DNA of 64,000 nucleotides, from positions 43,948,733-44,012,732 of the forward strand of contig NC_092351.1 of NCBI RefSeq assembly GCF_963676685.1, written 5' to 3'. A program made the position numbers and the translations under genes. This DNA is from Mytilus edulis. Taxonomy: Eukaryota > Mollusca > Bivalvia > Mytilida > Mytilidae. Positions 45,208-58,769 of the stretch are shown in pieces. Each line of letters begins with the position of its first letter. Position 1 is the first letter of the stretch. The notes beneath the pieces are model-generated. The model was not told where the DNA came from and did not search any database. It saw nothing but the letters and a program-made list of their open reading frames with translations.

Positions 45208-48200
45208 GTATGATGTTTTTTTTTATGAAAACAATTTATCAGAGTATATACAAATAGAATGTTAAAAATCAGGATATATATACATGTATATGAAAGGAAG
45301 TTATAGGGTGAATATATCGGTAAAACAAACTGTTCCTGTTATGCTTTCGATATTGATTGTATTCATATTGATAACCTTTGACCAATAAAGACTTTTAGTA
45401 TATATGCTCTAAGTTAACTTATAATCCAATATAAAACTACAGGATACCGAAACTAGTTTGATATATAATACAAGCGCCTTTAGAAAATGTATATCTAATT
45501 ACCAGTAAATGCTAATAAATAATAAAATGGTAGTTTAAACATGTTTTATAGTTCAGAATATAAAAAAAGGACGAGACACAAGTTTGACACCTAGCTATAA
45601 TAGAGAACAATACAAAAAACTCAAAAAGAGGCTGTCGATTATCCTGTAAAGAACACCAGTACACAATACGGTTAAAACAAAGATAGACAAATGAAGAATC
45701 GAATTACCTGATTTTAATATCAATTTCTGAGTTTCGGAATTATACTGGATTTGCTTTGAGTATTTGCAACTGGACGGTTAGCAAAATCAATTCAATCAAT
45801 CTGAGTATCTTGGCAATTATAAGGAACATAGTTCACACTCTAGTCCTTTGCCGATTTAAAACAATAAAATCTCAACATATAGAGTACTATATATAAAGTC
45901 AGTGCAGGAAAAATAAATTTGATTAATAAATAACTTTTTATGAGTTTAAATGTGAAGGCACTTAATTTCTCTTTAGATTGTTGAAAGCCATTACTTTTCA
46001 ACAAGACTATAATTTGCGCCTGTCCCAAGTCAGGAGCCTCTGGCCTTTGTTAGTCTTGTATGATTTTAAATTTTAGTTTCTTGTGTATAATTCGGAGTTT
46101 AGTATGACGTCCATTATCACTGTACTATTATGCATATTTTAGGGGCCAGCTGAAGGACACCTACGGGTGCGGGAATTCTCGCTACATTGAAGACCCATTG
46201 GTTGCCTTCGGCTGTTGTTTGCTCTGTGGTCGGGTGGTTGTCGCTTTGACATATTCACCATTTCCTTTCTCAATTTTATATTAGTATTTAGTGGAAGGTA
46301 TACAAGTACATCTGTATATTTGTCCCGTTTTTAACTATCATCTTTTGGACATTATTGTTTGTTGAACTTTATGTACAAATAAAATATTCTGTGTGTGTTT
46401 AAGCATAATCAAAACATACAATTTTAAGACAGCATGCATTGTTTATAGAATGCGTCAATCATGTTTTTTTTCTCAAATTTCCTGACACCCGAACATCCAA
46501 TTCTCAGTAAGTCCTTTGATGAATAGTTATTTTTTTTATCCATTAATACAAGACAGTCAAGTCGGCTTAAATATAAATATTTTGCAAGGTTTTAAATTCG
46601 TAATAATATTTAATTACACTGTCTAATATGAAATGTAATTGTCGATCAGAATAAAAGAACTGGGTGGTCAGAAAAACACAGACAAGAGACACATATCATT
46701 GAACGACAGGAGTGAATTGATTGGTCAGAAATGGGAATCTCTTTATCAGCATGAATGGACTGCAGCTTATGAAGAACTGTGTAGTAAGGACAAGGAAGGA
46801 AAATGTCATAAAGGACCAGAAAGACATTTGATGGAAGTAATTGAGGTACATTCTGATAGCAGCATGCATATCATTTTGAGTTATTTCATATCACAGGTGT
46901 GATATGTCGCTATTTAATGGTCCAAGGACACAGTTATCGTCCTTGAAATATAGTCCCTAGTGTGAACAGTGTATAACTTGCATGTTTTATTTGATACACT
47001 TTCCCAATTTATTACTTGATATTTAATGCATGAAGTATTAAGAAGGGGGATGTAATTACATGTTTAAAAAAAATTCGGTGCTGAATCGTTATGTTAAGTA
47101 GTGATATGGTCCAGTTCAAACCCCCTGAACACATAATTGTCAATATTTTGAGTTAGAGCTGGTAGTCTAGAAGTTTCTACAGTTTTGATATTATTTGTCT
47201 CACCAGTAGTACACTACACTGTAAAAATCTTGTTCTCAGACCTAATGTCCCATGCGTCTTGTCTCGTTATGTGTCAATCATACATAGCTATGTTTCAATC
47301 ATGTTTCGGTATTTGTCAATCATGTTTCGGTATTTGTCAATCATGTTTCGTCATGTGTCAATCATGTTTCGGTATGCGTAAATCATGTATCGTTATTTGT
47401 TAATCAGTCATCGTTGTGTTAATCATGTATCTTTATTTTGTCGGTGCCGATTCGGTCAGAGTAGATTTGTTTGTATTGTATTATTTAGTAATCAAGTATT
47501 CACAAAGGACATTATAACGTAAATACAATAGCTAACTAACAAAGAAAAAAATAGCTATATAGCTTTACACAGTATATAAATGTTCACTGACAAGAAGTCG
47601 ACAACACTTGAAGGCAAGCATTACATAACCGCCATAGGTCATGATGGGTTAAGCAGAAACAACAAAATGCTTTTATCATTTTATTTCGCTCTTAGTAATT
47701 GTAGTAATATTAACACGTTTATTAATATATTTGTGATTTATTTTGGCATTTAAAATTTTTGCGACCGATTTTTAACCAAACTTATAATTAAATTGAGAAT
47801 GGAAACGGGAAATGTTTCAAAGAGACAGTAGCTCGATAAAAGACAAATAAACACACAAAGGCCAAAAATAGATCCTCAATACAGAAAGAAAATCCCGCAC
47901 CCAGAAGCGGGCTTCAGATGGCCCTTAAAAAATGTGTACTATTTCGGTGCAAATGAACGTCACACTGAACTCGATACATATAAATGAACCAAAAATTAAA
48001 AAGAAAATATAAAACTAACAAAAGTCAGAGGTTCCTGACTTGGGCACACAAATGTGTCGGGTTAATCATGTTTTGTAAGAGCTCAACCCTTACCCGATAC
48101 CTCTAGCCAATGTAGAATAAACTAACACACAGCAAGACACAAAGTAAAACTCTGTTTAAAGAAGTCCGAATCCGATACAGAAGAAACCAAGCTTAAGTAA

Positions 48201-51200
48201 AATGACAATGACCACAATAATGTTTATGTAATAAATACAGCATTAACCAATTAAACAGAATGGAATATGACAAAATTTACAGTCACGAGCCATCTACAAG
48301 CATATGTGCCAAAATATATTGAACCTTAGTAAAATCTGTATTTGTCATGGTTTTTAGACATAAAATTATTATGAGTTTTGCGTGTGATTGAATAAGCCTG
48401 TATCCATGTATCCCGTGTATCATTTCTTTAGTAAAATTAGAGAAGTCCCAAATGGTCCCCGCTTATGTAAAGCAACGAATGCCTTATGTCATCGGTATCA
48501 TTACCTCTTCATTTCAGTGGTGTTACGATAAATGTTCAGAACTTGCCAGAGATCAGACAGAAAAAATACAGCCATTGTTGTCGGACATCACTCATCATTT
48601 GTATCTCCAACCATCTTCAAATAACGTAAGTACAAATTATACCAATATCTTCACATACTAGTACATGTATATTGTAATACGTATACCTGCATACGGAGTA
48701 TATATCTCCCAGTTGATACGATATTCCAGGGCTTTGTATTTCATATCCAGATTTCCTTGATAGAGGGTTGCTGCTCTGACACAAGGAAGCTACTAAACAA
48801 AGAGTGCCAAGTGGTGAAGTTTTACAGACGCAATCACGAGTTGGTTGACCATTATGGTATATCCGTTTCACGGATGACTACGAATATATTGTTCCCAATG
48901 TCGTGACTACAATCAATTCGTGTGTTCGTGTTGCTCATGCAGTCTTATTTTTTATGTTGTGTTTTGTGTTCTATTGTCTGTCTCTTCGTCTTTTTTCTTT
49001 TTTAGCCATGTTGTTGTCTGTATATATTTGATACATGAGTTTCTGGTATCTTTTGGCCCTTTTTTTTTACATTATCACCATTATTATTATTATTATCATT
49101 ACATCTTCCGGAACCCTGAGATAACTCAAAGTTTTCTGTACATTTTGTGTCGCCAAGTAATTAATGTTCTATGTTGTGTGGACTGGCTTTTTGTCTATTT
49201 CGTCGTCTTTCTTTATTTGCCATGAGGTTGTCAGTTTCTCGTCGACTTTTGAGTTTGAAATACTTGTTTTCAGTGTTTATGATTATAACAATAGAAATAC
49301 TGTTTACACTAAAACTACTATACTTAGCATTGAAATAGTTATGTTATGGTTATATGTTTTGACTTGTTTTAATATATTTTGAATTGCATTTAAGAAAATT
49401 ACTACTATCGTATAAATACACTTCATAGTAGTCAGTTTTGGTCGTCGAAGAAAGAAAAAAAACTTGCTTTACGTCACTGGTTAGTCTTGTGTGGACGAAA
49501 CGCGCGTCTGATGTATTAAATCTTAAACCTGGTACCTTTTGTAAGCTATTATTCGTGTGTTTCTCTGTCCTATATGCTCTCCCATTTATTTGTATTGTAG
49601 TCCTGTCATGTAATGTTGTCATTTTAATGTTATATTTTACATTGCTATAAAAGCGGTAGGTTTAGCATGCCACAAAGCCAGTTTCAACCCACCATTTTGT
49701 TCTTAAAATGTCCTGTACCAAGTCAGGAAAATGGTCATTGTTATAATAAATTCCTTTCTGTGTCTGTTACATTTTAATGTTGTGTTTCTTTTGTGTAGTA
49801 GTTCTCCTCTTATATTTGATGCGTTTCCCTCAGCATTAGTTTGTAACCCGGATTTGTTTTTTCTTTTAATCGATTTATGAATTTCCAACAGCGGTATACT
49901 ACTGTTGCCTTTATTTATGAAAAGGTATTCATCCCCATATAATTAAAATGTTGATAATAAATACTAGTGGTTAAAACACATATTTAGAAATAAATATCGT
50001 TATTTAAAAAAGCAATTACATCGTATATTTCTGCACCACTGCATGCAGAGAAAAGATGACAAGGTATGTAAACACACCATACAATTTATTTATCAAATAT
50101 TTAAAAAGCTTAACTACTACGCATACATTTTATATCTTGTATACCAAAAATATTACAGGTTCAGTACGTATTTCATGTCTGAAAATAATCAACCTTAAAG
50201 TACTAACAGTTTTTTTTAAATATTAGGCATAACTTTTACTATTTAAATTGCATATCTTACCCGGATGCAGACTAGCATTTCGACAGTCCCGTTTGACAGT
50301 ACTTCACGGTATACACTGATGTAATACGATTCAGAATTGTGTCTTGCTGTGAACACATGCATGTGCCAGTTATGATTGAAATATCAGCACAATGACAAAA
50401 ATCTTTACAGTCATTTATAATGGAAAAAAATAGAACCTTTTCATAACGATATTTTTTTTAGGCACAATCATATTTTCATATAAAGTTTGAAAATGTTGTA
50501 AACTATGTCTTTATATATTTAAAAATATCTAGAAATTGTATACATTCTGTTCTTCATAGACCACAGAAACTAATGAATGCGTGTCCAGTACCTTAGAAAA
50601 CTTGGCTCGGCATATACGACGGTGTCAGTATGACACAGACATAGTGGAAAATATTAAACAGGTATGTGGTTCATAAGTGTTTCTCGTTTCTCGTTTTTTA
50701 TATAGCTTAGACCGTTGGGTTTCCCGTTTGAATGGTTTTTCACTTTTTGGGGCCCTTTATTGAATGCTGTTCGGTATGAGCCGAGGCTCGATCCGTATTG
50801 AAGATCGTACTTTGACCTATAATGGGTTACTTTTATAAATTGTGACTTGGATGGAGAGGGTTGTCTCATTGGCACTCATACTGCATCTCCTTATATCTAT
50901 TTATTAACAATTTTTGGATAACTCTCAGATATCACTACAAATAAAAGTAATGAGCTTTTATTATATGCTGCATGTACGCATTTCAGTACTACATTTAGGT
51001 ATAGAATCGGTATTGTATAGTAAAATGTACTTGTATTTCTAGTTTAAATGTATATATTGTATATATTTATAGGTTATACATATGTGACTTTAAACAAAAT
51101 ACGGAAATATCACACCACATGTGAAGGACGTTTGATTTACAAAAAGCACAAAACAAATTAAATGGAAAAAATAATTCTTCCTTCGAAGTATTGTTTGCCT

Positions 51201-53415
51201 TAACGTCCTTATAAAACAATAGAACTAGTTCGTAAAGAAGAATTATAAAACATCTATAGAAGCTATGTTATATATACTGAAGAGCGGATGTGCGTTCATT
51301 AGAAGGAAATCAAAATCAAGACTGCATTTTATACGTATACATATAAAATGTACATATCCTTTAATGCAATGATAAATTTCATATGCGCACACAAAGCATA
51401 TTAATATTATTTTCTATTACATACTTTTGATTTCTACATAAAGAAATACATATTTTGGTCCATATTGTAATCGATCAAGCAAAACATTTTCTTTATTCAG
51501 AACAATAAAAATGAAACGATATCGGACAGAGATGTATCGAACTTTGCCCCATGGTTATTTTTTGTGTAGTTTCGTTTGTATTTTCATTTTTCATTTTTAT
51601 AGAATTTAGTCGTGGTTGTATCACTTGTTTGTTTAACAGGACAACATTTTGACTTTTTGCGCCCCTTTGTATCGTAATTTTTTCTTTTCGTGGACATGAT
51701 TTTGACGATTGGTTTTCCAAATATATATTTAATTCCACATGGATTGACTTATTAAGTTGAAGGTTGAGTATATTGAAAACTTGTCCATCTTCCTCTTCGT
51801 ATGAATAAAATGTGATGTGAAAGAAAAGTTATAAACTAATCATAGATATCAGGATAGCAATTGTGCAGCCAGACTCGTGTTACGTCTTCAAAAGACTGGC
51901 AAGTGACGCGTGGATCAAAAGGATCAAAATGATAGATACAAAGAACACTGCTGAATAGCATATAGGACACAAAATACCTACGGAGAAAGCAACCTAATTA
52001 GAGAAAGAAAACAGCATCTTGGAATCATTTTCTAGTCTAAACGAAATACAGGATGCTAAGCTTAAAATAGTTCCAAATCGATATATATCAATACATTACA
52101 TCCAAAACAATACACATATCTGTCATCAGCATCCGAATCTTCAAATAACGTTTAAAAAAATTCAATAAGATATGAAATATGACAAGAAATGATGAATTTC
52201 CGTACGATAGGCAGATTTAAACAAGGCGGGATTAAACTACATGCAGTTAGTGTTAAATCTCTGTTAACAGACGATCATTAAGTTGACTAAACGTGCATAT
52301 GTTAACGAGAATACACAACAAAAATAGCACATGGAAAGCTTGAATAATGCATTTTTCAGTTATGTTGTCAAAGAAAAATATATTGCTTGATATTTTGCCT
52401 CCTGTTGAATGTGATCGTTTAATAGATTGTACTGGAATCTTTACATTTTACCTTGATTGCAGTATTATTTGGGTTGTTGAAATGCTATCTTACTGTCGGT
52501 TTTGTTACATCTGCAGTTTTTGTCACAACACAGATAACATCATATCCCTATTTTGTTAAATTTGCACGTACAAAGATGACAAGAAAGATGATTATTATTA
52601 TATGAAACTTAATAAAGATTGATGCTATACTGCTAATGATAAAAACACAAGCTTTTTATATATTTTAGAAATGCACAGACGAATACAAATTACTACACAA
52701 AGAAGTTTTGAAAACAGAATTGAAGTTTGTTACAAATTGCTGTGAGCTTTGCTGGCTGATGAGATTATCCGATCCTCCATTGGTTATAGAATATAAGAAT
52801 TTGGAAGGAACTTCATTTGATGCATCAAAATTTACTAAATATAACTTTGTTGGAAATAAAGTCGAACTAATAGTATGGCCTGCGTTACTCGTGCACGAAA
52901 AAGGAACTTATGTGAAAAAAGGCATCGCCAGAACGTATAATGAAGTGGAAGATAGTATTTATGACCTTCCCCCTAAAATTCCAGCTGCCTTGCTCAACGG
53001 AAAAACTCAAATTGTCAAAAATTCTGATCATACAGAAGTTCCTCTGACTGACGTGAACAAAATACATTCAACGAAACCATTACCAACACCAAAAATAAAT
53101 GACTACATGACAATGAAAAATACAGAATGGCTAAGCTCAAGTAATCCCTTTCCTAGAGAGGAAGCATCAGCACCTAGCTGGGTACATTTTAATGAAAGAA
53201 AGAACCCTTTCGATACACAGGATAGGCCAAATGATCGCCGCCCTGACGAACCGAAACAAGATTTATTTTCCAATCTCTCTAGAAGTGCAGAATATAACGG
53301 GTCAGTTGATGACCATTTAAATCTTCGAACAAAGTCTCCAAATAAAAAACATAAGCTGAAACCTCCAAAGGATGGACATTTTGTTTCTTATCTGAATACC
53401 AGTAGTACATTGTGA
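44942..53415 (+). CDS. Mieap/SPATA18-like protein 1, with extended C-terminal tail
   Basis: Five exons: 44942-45207, 46650-46845, 48518-48625, 50560-50661, 52669-53415; 472 aa. Exon 1 has a lysine-rich stretch and a coiled coil (IRKLRQQCDELEVQLSLKK). Exon 2 has GQKWESLYQHEWTAAYEEL. Exon 5 has ELCWLMRLSDPPLVIEY and VELIVWPALLVHEKG. This CW / DPP / VWPALL pattern is that of the Mieap (mitochondria-eating protein) C-terminal domain as I know it in molluscs. In vertebrates Mieap acts in mitochondrial quality control; whether this paralogue does is unknown. About 135 polar, proline-rich residues follow the point where the second paralogue ends. An acceptor-like TCCTTGTCAG at 44915-44924 suggests an upstream non-coding exon. 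Confidence 0.8.
46020..46280 (+). repeat. Repeat family C, longer copy
   Basis: CAAGTCAGGAGCCTCTGGCC, GTATGACGTCCATTATCAC, GGGGCCAGCTGAAGGAC, ACGGGTGCGGGAATTC and CCATTTCC in order; in intron 1. Confidence 0.85.
46650..46845 (+). CDS. Mieap-like 1 exon 2
   Basis: Acceptor GTCGATCAG, donor GAG|GTACAT. Carries SELIGQKWESLYQHEWTAA, aligned with GERWSSLYTDEWTDA of the second paralogue. Confidence 0.8.
47252..47440 (+). repeat. 21-bp minisatellite
   Basis: TCAATCATGTTTCGGTATTTG repeats about eight times with increasing divergence; it creates a false Cys-rich 72-aa ORF. Confidence 0.9.
47787..48100 (-). repeat. Repeat family C, reverse copy
   Basis: AATTGAGAATGGAAACGGG, AAATCCCGCACCCAGAAGCG and AAAGTCAGAGGTTCCTGACT, the reverse of the longer copies at 41975 and 46020. 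Confidence 0.8.
48518..48625 (+). CDS. Mieap-like 1 exon 3
   Basis: Acceptor CATTTCAG, donor AAC|GTAAGT, phase 0 to 0 (WCYDKCSELARDQTEKI). Confidence 0.75.
48690..49075 (+). repeat. Repeat family D copy
   Basis: CGGAGTATATATCTCCCAG, TTGATACGATATTCCAGGG and later TATGTTGTGTTTTGTGTTC, collinear with 7433-8030. It starts about 65 bp after exon 3. Confidence 0.8.
49080..49103. repeat. (ATT)n microsatellite
   Basis: ATTATTATTATTATTATC embedded in an AT-rich stretch. Confidence 0.85.
49150..49260 (+). repeat. Repeat family D fragment
   Basis: TTCTATGTTGTGTGGACTGG and CATGAGGTTGTCAGTTTCTC repeat the T-rich end of the family. Confidence 0.6.
49480..49550 (-). repeat. GGTACCAGG repeat, reverse fragment
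   Basis: GACGAAACGCGCGTCTGATG, then AAACCTGGTACCTTTT, the reverse of the family start. Confidence 0.75.
49630..49920 (+). repeat. Interspersed repeat with TTTCCCTCAGCATTAG end
   Basis: GGTAGGTTTAGCATGC, CCACCATTTTGTTCTTA, TGTACCAAGTCAGGA, then ATTTGATGCGTTTCCCTC and AGCGGTATACTACTGTTGCC. The first half is shared with 63770-63840. Confidence 0.65.
50560..50661 (+). CDS. Mieap-like 1 exon 4
   Basis: Acceptor TTCTTCATAG, donor CAG|GTATGT, phase 0 to 0 (SSTLENLARHIRRCQYD). Confidence 0.75.
50690..50895 (+). repeat. Interspersed repeat family G
   Basis: GGGGCCCTTTATTGAATGCT, GTTCGGTATGAGCCGAGG, GTACTTTGACCTATAATGG and GTTGTCTCATTGGCACTCA; begins about 30 bp after exon 4. A degraded relative is at 13110-13240. 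Confidence 0.7.
51850..51960 (+). repeat. GGTACCAGG repeat, strongly diverged
   Basis: GCCAGACTCGTGTTACGTC, AAGACTGGCAAGTGACGC and GATCAAAATGATAG follow the family order with many changes. Confidence 0.45.
52669..53415 (+). CDS. Mieap-like 1 exon 5 (domain end and tail)
   Basis: Acceptor ATATTTTAG; 248 codons and TGA. The first ~110 residues align with the last exon of the second paralogue; the rest is an additional polar tail (KNPFDTQDRPNDRRPDE). Confidence 0.85.
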   Translation, partial: KCTDEYKLLHKEVLKTELKFVTNCCELCWLMRLSDPPLVIEYKNLEGTSFDASKFTKYNFVGNKVELIVWPALLVHEKGTYVKKGIARTYNEVEDSIYDLPPKIPAALLNGKTQIVKNSDHTEVPLTDVNKIHSTKPLPTPKINDYMTMKNTEWLSSSNPFPREEASAPSWVHFNERKNPFDTQDRPNDRRPDEPKQDLFSNLSRSAEYNGSVDDHLNLRTKSPNKKHKLKPPKDGHFVSYLNTSSTL

Positions 53416-56400
53416 CATACAAATATAATGCATTTGTTTGCTTATGTATCTGCTACATTCGATGTAACTGCTTAACGATACTTAGACTAAATTTGTAATA
53501 TTTATTTATTTATTATTTCAAAGTGCAACCAATATACGACCCCATTCTTCACCACAAGAATATGAACCTTTATATAAACTCAGTTTATATGGACGAGATA
53601 TGAAAGTGATTGTGTTTTTTTTATCTGGTCTTCAAATATTTCTGACAAAAAGTTTACAAAACAGAAACAGTTTCATTATTTATAGTAAAAAGAACAAAAT
53701 GCATAATTAATATTTGCTTTAAATTATGTCCTTTCCATAAGAACTGATCTCTGAGATTATGATTTCCTCGGGGGACTGATTACACTGGATCGACCCAGTG
53801 CTATAAAAATAAGAACAATTAATACATTATATATTTCATGCATCCGCGTGTTTTTCTGGGTTAGCCTTCACCACGAATGCTTGAAGTCGAATATTTAAGC
53901 CAATGAAGTACACGCTGTATAAGAACCGACACAGATGAAGAGCTCTATGAACAAACAGGGCATACAAGTAATAACAACATCCATCTAAGGTCAACTTTCT
54001 CTGAGGTAGTTACCACTCAATTTTTAATAATCGATTAATATAAACGAAAAATTTTAGAAATGTTTGTGAAAACTCATGTCGGTTAGAATTGTCTGCGGAA
54101 ATGATCATACCCTTTGGGACTGATAGGTCACCAGCAGCGATATAAAACGATAGAAATATTCACTTTTTATTAATGTACAAAAAAAGAATACTATTTGTCA
54201 AGATTTCACGGAAACTACACAAATGACCACATTCTGATGAGAAATATTTCTTAATCTATAAATTATAATCGGCCTCTCTAAGTTATAGTATCTGCATCTT
54301 CATAGAGTGTAACAATCTAACTGTTGTAGCACATATTGGTCTTTTTCTTAATTGAAATCCAACTTTATGCGAATAGTTTGTAATTAACTACTCCATATAT
54401 TTGTTTCCATTATTCATCTATATATCTGCTGGTAAATATGTAGAACTAAGAGGTACAATGGGGATACTGAAGTGTGATGTTAGCGCTGACGTGCGATGGT
54501 CTGCCGTTATATTTTATAATATTGACGTAGTCCGAGACAAGAGCATGGTATAGCACAAATCATTAGATATCCCCCCGGCCCAGTAAAGACATACGAGGAT
54601 CTATCTTATTCCGTGCTTTTATTCACAGCAGCCGAATACATTAGTTATTTATTACTTGTTGTTATAACTAGGCAAGAGGCATTTGAATTTCTGATAGCTT
54701 CCTTGTTTTCAGTATTTAGCTTAAAATTAGTACTGATTTGATCGGACAGTACTATATTCAAATCAGTGCTACAACAAGATAGCATCACAATTCTACTATC
54801 TCACTCAGGATAATAAAACAAAAACCCACTTTAACTAGCGTCCTACTATCGCAATCTGTATAACCGTCGCACTTCGGACTATTATCTTGGTTCAGAGTCA
54901 TACAGAAGGAAATTTAAAAATGCGGGTAACCAAAAATACAAAAAAACATATTGGCAAATCCTAAAAATGAGAAATTGTTTTTACATTATCAGGATTTTCA
55001 AATTAGTTGGAAAATGCAATTCATATTTTCATTATTTATACGAATTCAATATCAGTCATTTTTGAGCGTTGTTAGAGTGTATACTCTGAATTCATTATTT
55101 GTTTCCACAACATATATCACGGGGAATAAGGTCAAAATGAATATTAAAATGCCAAATTGATACCAGGTGAGCCTATATTTATTTACACGTATTTGTAGGT
55201 AAATTGGCACTGGAAAGATGATAGACATGTGATTAAAAATACATATAGCAAACATCTCTGTTAATGAGAGAAGTAACCCATTATATATTTTAATTCATCA
55301 TTTTAGAAATATTCAGCAGATATATGATTAAAAAAATAGACAAATGCATCAGCGGCTGAAAAGGTATTATGAAATAAAATATCGAACTCCAAGGTAAATT
55401 AAAAAAGTTGAAAGACCATAAAACCTGACAAAATCAAACGTACGACTATCATATATTAACGAACATAATCCACTTTGACATTCCTTACTTTGAAGAGGCA
55501 TTTTCAGAGAAAATTATAGGTTTAAAATGATTCTTTACCTAGCTAAACCTCCCACTTTTATTACATATATATATAACTTAAGAAGTTGGCACCAGAGTTG
55601 CCCTTAAAATCTCATTTCTAAATGTGGAATTTAAGAAAAATAAGTTATAAGCATGTCAGTTTTCAATCAATGACTGATGAGATAATGATAGCCATGCATA
55701 TAGGGACTAGCAGTCCATCAAGGGCGATCACGACACTGTACTAGAAAAGAAAAATAACGTTTTGCTTGATTTATCGTAATAAGAAACACTAAACCCCAAC
55801 CAAATGTTTTAGATCAAGGGCGTATTAATCCCTATATTGTGGTTCAAAGTTGAAAGAAAACATGAAAAAAAAATTCTTTAACATTAAAATCACTTTTTAA
55901 ATAGATGTTAATGTTAATCATCTCTATTGCAGAACATGTTAATCTATTGATGGTCAAAGATTTAAATTTTAATCCGTATGCCTCTGGCAGTACATATTAA
56001 TTAGTATAAGTAAGAGAATGATAATCCCTTACAAACTTAGAATCTTGTAAAGTGTTCAAGGATAAAATGATCTCTTGGTTATAGTGCCTAACAAGATTTT
56101 GTGAGGTAGACGAAATTGACTTTAAAACCATCGTATTGACTTTTGATGTGCAGAAATAGGCAGATCGGACATATTTTGACTTTAGTTACTTACTTCTTAA
56201 GTTTGGGATTAATTGTAATCAACATATTCCAATGAGACTGAAAAATGCTTTTTTTATTATGATAAATAATAATTTTACCTGCCGTAGTCGTGCGTAAAAT
56301 ATATTTCGGTATTTCTCTTACGAAAATGACTTGTTTAATGGAACAAAACGTATTATTTGTAAACTTTCTCTTTACTATTCACAATAGGCTTTAAAAAAAT

Positions 56401-58760
56401 AACCTTTCCAACTGTATATTCCGAAAATTTTGTGAAAATCGAATAAGTGGCAATTCTTACCTTTCATACCTTAACTTTCATTGATAAAACATAATATTGA
56501 CTCGTCCAGTGTCCAGTTTGAAGGTCATTTTAGTTACCGGTCACATTCATGCACCATCTTATTAATCAATAGTCATGTATGAAAAGCATAAACAAGTTTG
56601 AAAGTAAACTAATAACAATTTAATCCAATCAAATTGCCTACGATTCAATAACAATGACCAGTCCACATCATAAAAATGTATAGGGGTAAACTGGGTAGGG
56701 AGAAAATGTCAGATATATTAAGTTCATTATTTTGCAATAACGAGTAAAAATTTGTTAACCAATAGATTTGTTATAATTTCATAATCATGTCGTTATGTAT
56801 TGGTATAGTTTTTGGATCTTTCATTAGCGTATTTAAGGCTGTAGAAAGTTTGGCCTTCAAAAGTCAACATAATCATTGACTTTATAAAGAAAATTCGCCT
56901 TTTTAAAACATTAAATGTTTCACAAATAATACGCGACAACAAAGCAAAATCATTTCTTAAAACACTGCAAAAGAAATAATTCTGATTGATGCAGTGGTAT
57001 TGTCATAAATTGCACTGGAGTGAACAGTGGTACATCAAACGTCGAATTCCCTCACACAATGTTATCACACACTATAGTTGTCTTTAAAAAATAGTTTCAT
57101 TGTCAGTGCAATGTTTGCAATTAATGCCTGACGTCCTTTATTAGCTTTTCATTTATGGATTAGTTTTAGTGATGTAAGGACTTTCTTTTAATTTTGGAAA
57201 ATATGAAAGTTGTAATTTAGACATTAGACGACACAACAATACAATAAATGGTTAGACAAGTTTTCTGATTGTGAGCATGCATGTAAATCATGTTGTATTT
57301 AGCGAGGAATTATTTTTTTGTTTATGTGTAGTTTAAATCATTAAATTCAAAATTTGAATTACATCTAAATTTTATTTGACAGCCGTTGTTAGAACAATCC
57401 TTTACATAAGATTTAGGGAAGTCAGACGTCTCTCTTTTATGGAAAACTTTTGGTTGATTAACTAAATTCCTTTTTCCAATGATCTGAGATTTTAAAATAG
57501 TATATTTTGCTAAAAAGATTAATATATTATTCCATCCTTTTTTTCTTGCATTGCTTTGAAAATGTTTGTTTTGTTTTAGTATAAATTTGAAGTCATTAAT
57601 ATTCCCATAACGTTAACGGTACTAATGTTACTGCATCAGTTAAGTTCATATAAATTTTATTTAATTGTTTGTTTCAAAATTTAACTTTTAGTCAGTATTC
57701 ATCACGAATTCTTTTAAGCTGATAGATGTGCTTCGGGCATTTGTAACTCATTCACATAAACTTTTTGTTTTGAACTGTAAAAAGGCCTAAACAAAAGGTT
57801 AATCCTTTACTAAGAACATGCTTTCATGCATTCTTCACAAATAAGAAACACCAAATTCTACAATTTCATTGAACGAAAGCTCTTTGCTATATTCTAAATT
57901 GGAGATAAAGGATTACAGGCAGTTTTGATATTCTAATTTCCATAAACGGTGTCTAATAGGCAATAGCCTGGTATATTTATGACATATGTGAATAAACATT
58001 CATGTTGTGTTTTCTTAACGATTTCAGAAAACTGACAACTAAGTAAAAATTGTTAAGTGTTGTTGTCAAATTATATCAAGTATTTAATTGCAGATTTGTC
58101 TTTGTATAGAATCATAGGAAATATACGGAAGATATGATAACAAAAAAATATTTTCCCCATAATTAACAAAACGATATTGTCGTACCGGTACGCGATTTTG
58201 TCGTTTAAATTTTTCAATTTTTCTTTATTTTCGTGTGTTTAATTTTGGCACTTTCATTAGAGGCACCGAATAAACCATTATTAAACTACAACCAAAATAA
58301 CCCAATTTACGATAGTTCTTCTTTCCAATTTTTTCGTTTATTTTACATCATTAATTTTTAAATATTCGGCGTTCCTGATGACGGCTAATTCAAAAAAAGG
58401 CGTAGAAATTTTGCAGGTTCGTTTTTGGTTTTCGAATAAGCTGTAATGGTTAGAAACTAATAAGTTATCCTGCTATTTCCAGAAGACAAATAACTGCAAA
58501 CAGCAAGAAACTCTGATGGGACTGGGTATAATATTGTACATGTACATGCTAAACAATGAAATTGAAATATGCCAAATGCGAAAGAGAAAATTGACAATAT
58601 CTATCAGAAGTGTGTAATAAGAATAATAATACCAAAATGGGTTTCTAGTTTGATGTGTAGTCTATTATAAGATTAGTATCATGCACAGGTTGATTATTAG
58701 CATACATAAAGTACACACACTTAAGGTAAACATATATAATGACGTATCAGATAAAGTAAA
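53416..58760. other. Interval between the two Mieap-like genes
   Basis: No supportable exon in 5.3 kb. It holds decayed pieces of the GGTACCAGG-family 3' end (53755-53805, 54095-54160), a hairpin-rich segment at 54468-54880, and long AT-rich stretches in which I see nothing (55300-58700). Confidence 0.6.
54468..54880. repeat. Possible TIR element with internal hairpin
   Basis: GAAGTGTGATGTT near 54470 resembles the reverse of the right end (GAAGTGCGACGGTT). Inside, TAGTACTGATTTGA and TCAAATCAGTGCTA (about 54728-54772) form a strong hairpin with one mismatch. No target duplication is visible. Confidence 0.3.
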
Positions 58761-58769
58761 TAACTTCCT

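Noticed and set aside
47185-47403. Cysteine-rich 72-aa plus-strand ORF resembling a small secreted peptide
   Set aside because: It is produced by the 21-bp minisatellite (again a multiple of three) within an intron of Mieap-like 1.
49350-49622. 90-aa minus-strand ORF
   Set aside because: Lies across the GGTACCAGG and family D repeat fragments; composition and lack of splice signals argue against a gene.
52885-53067. 60-aa minus-strand ORF
   Set aside because: Opposite the last exon of Mieap-like 1, which reads as the Mieap domain.
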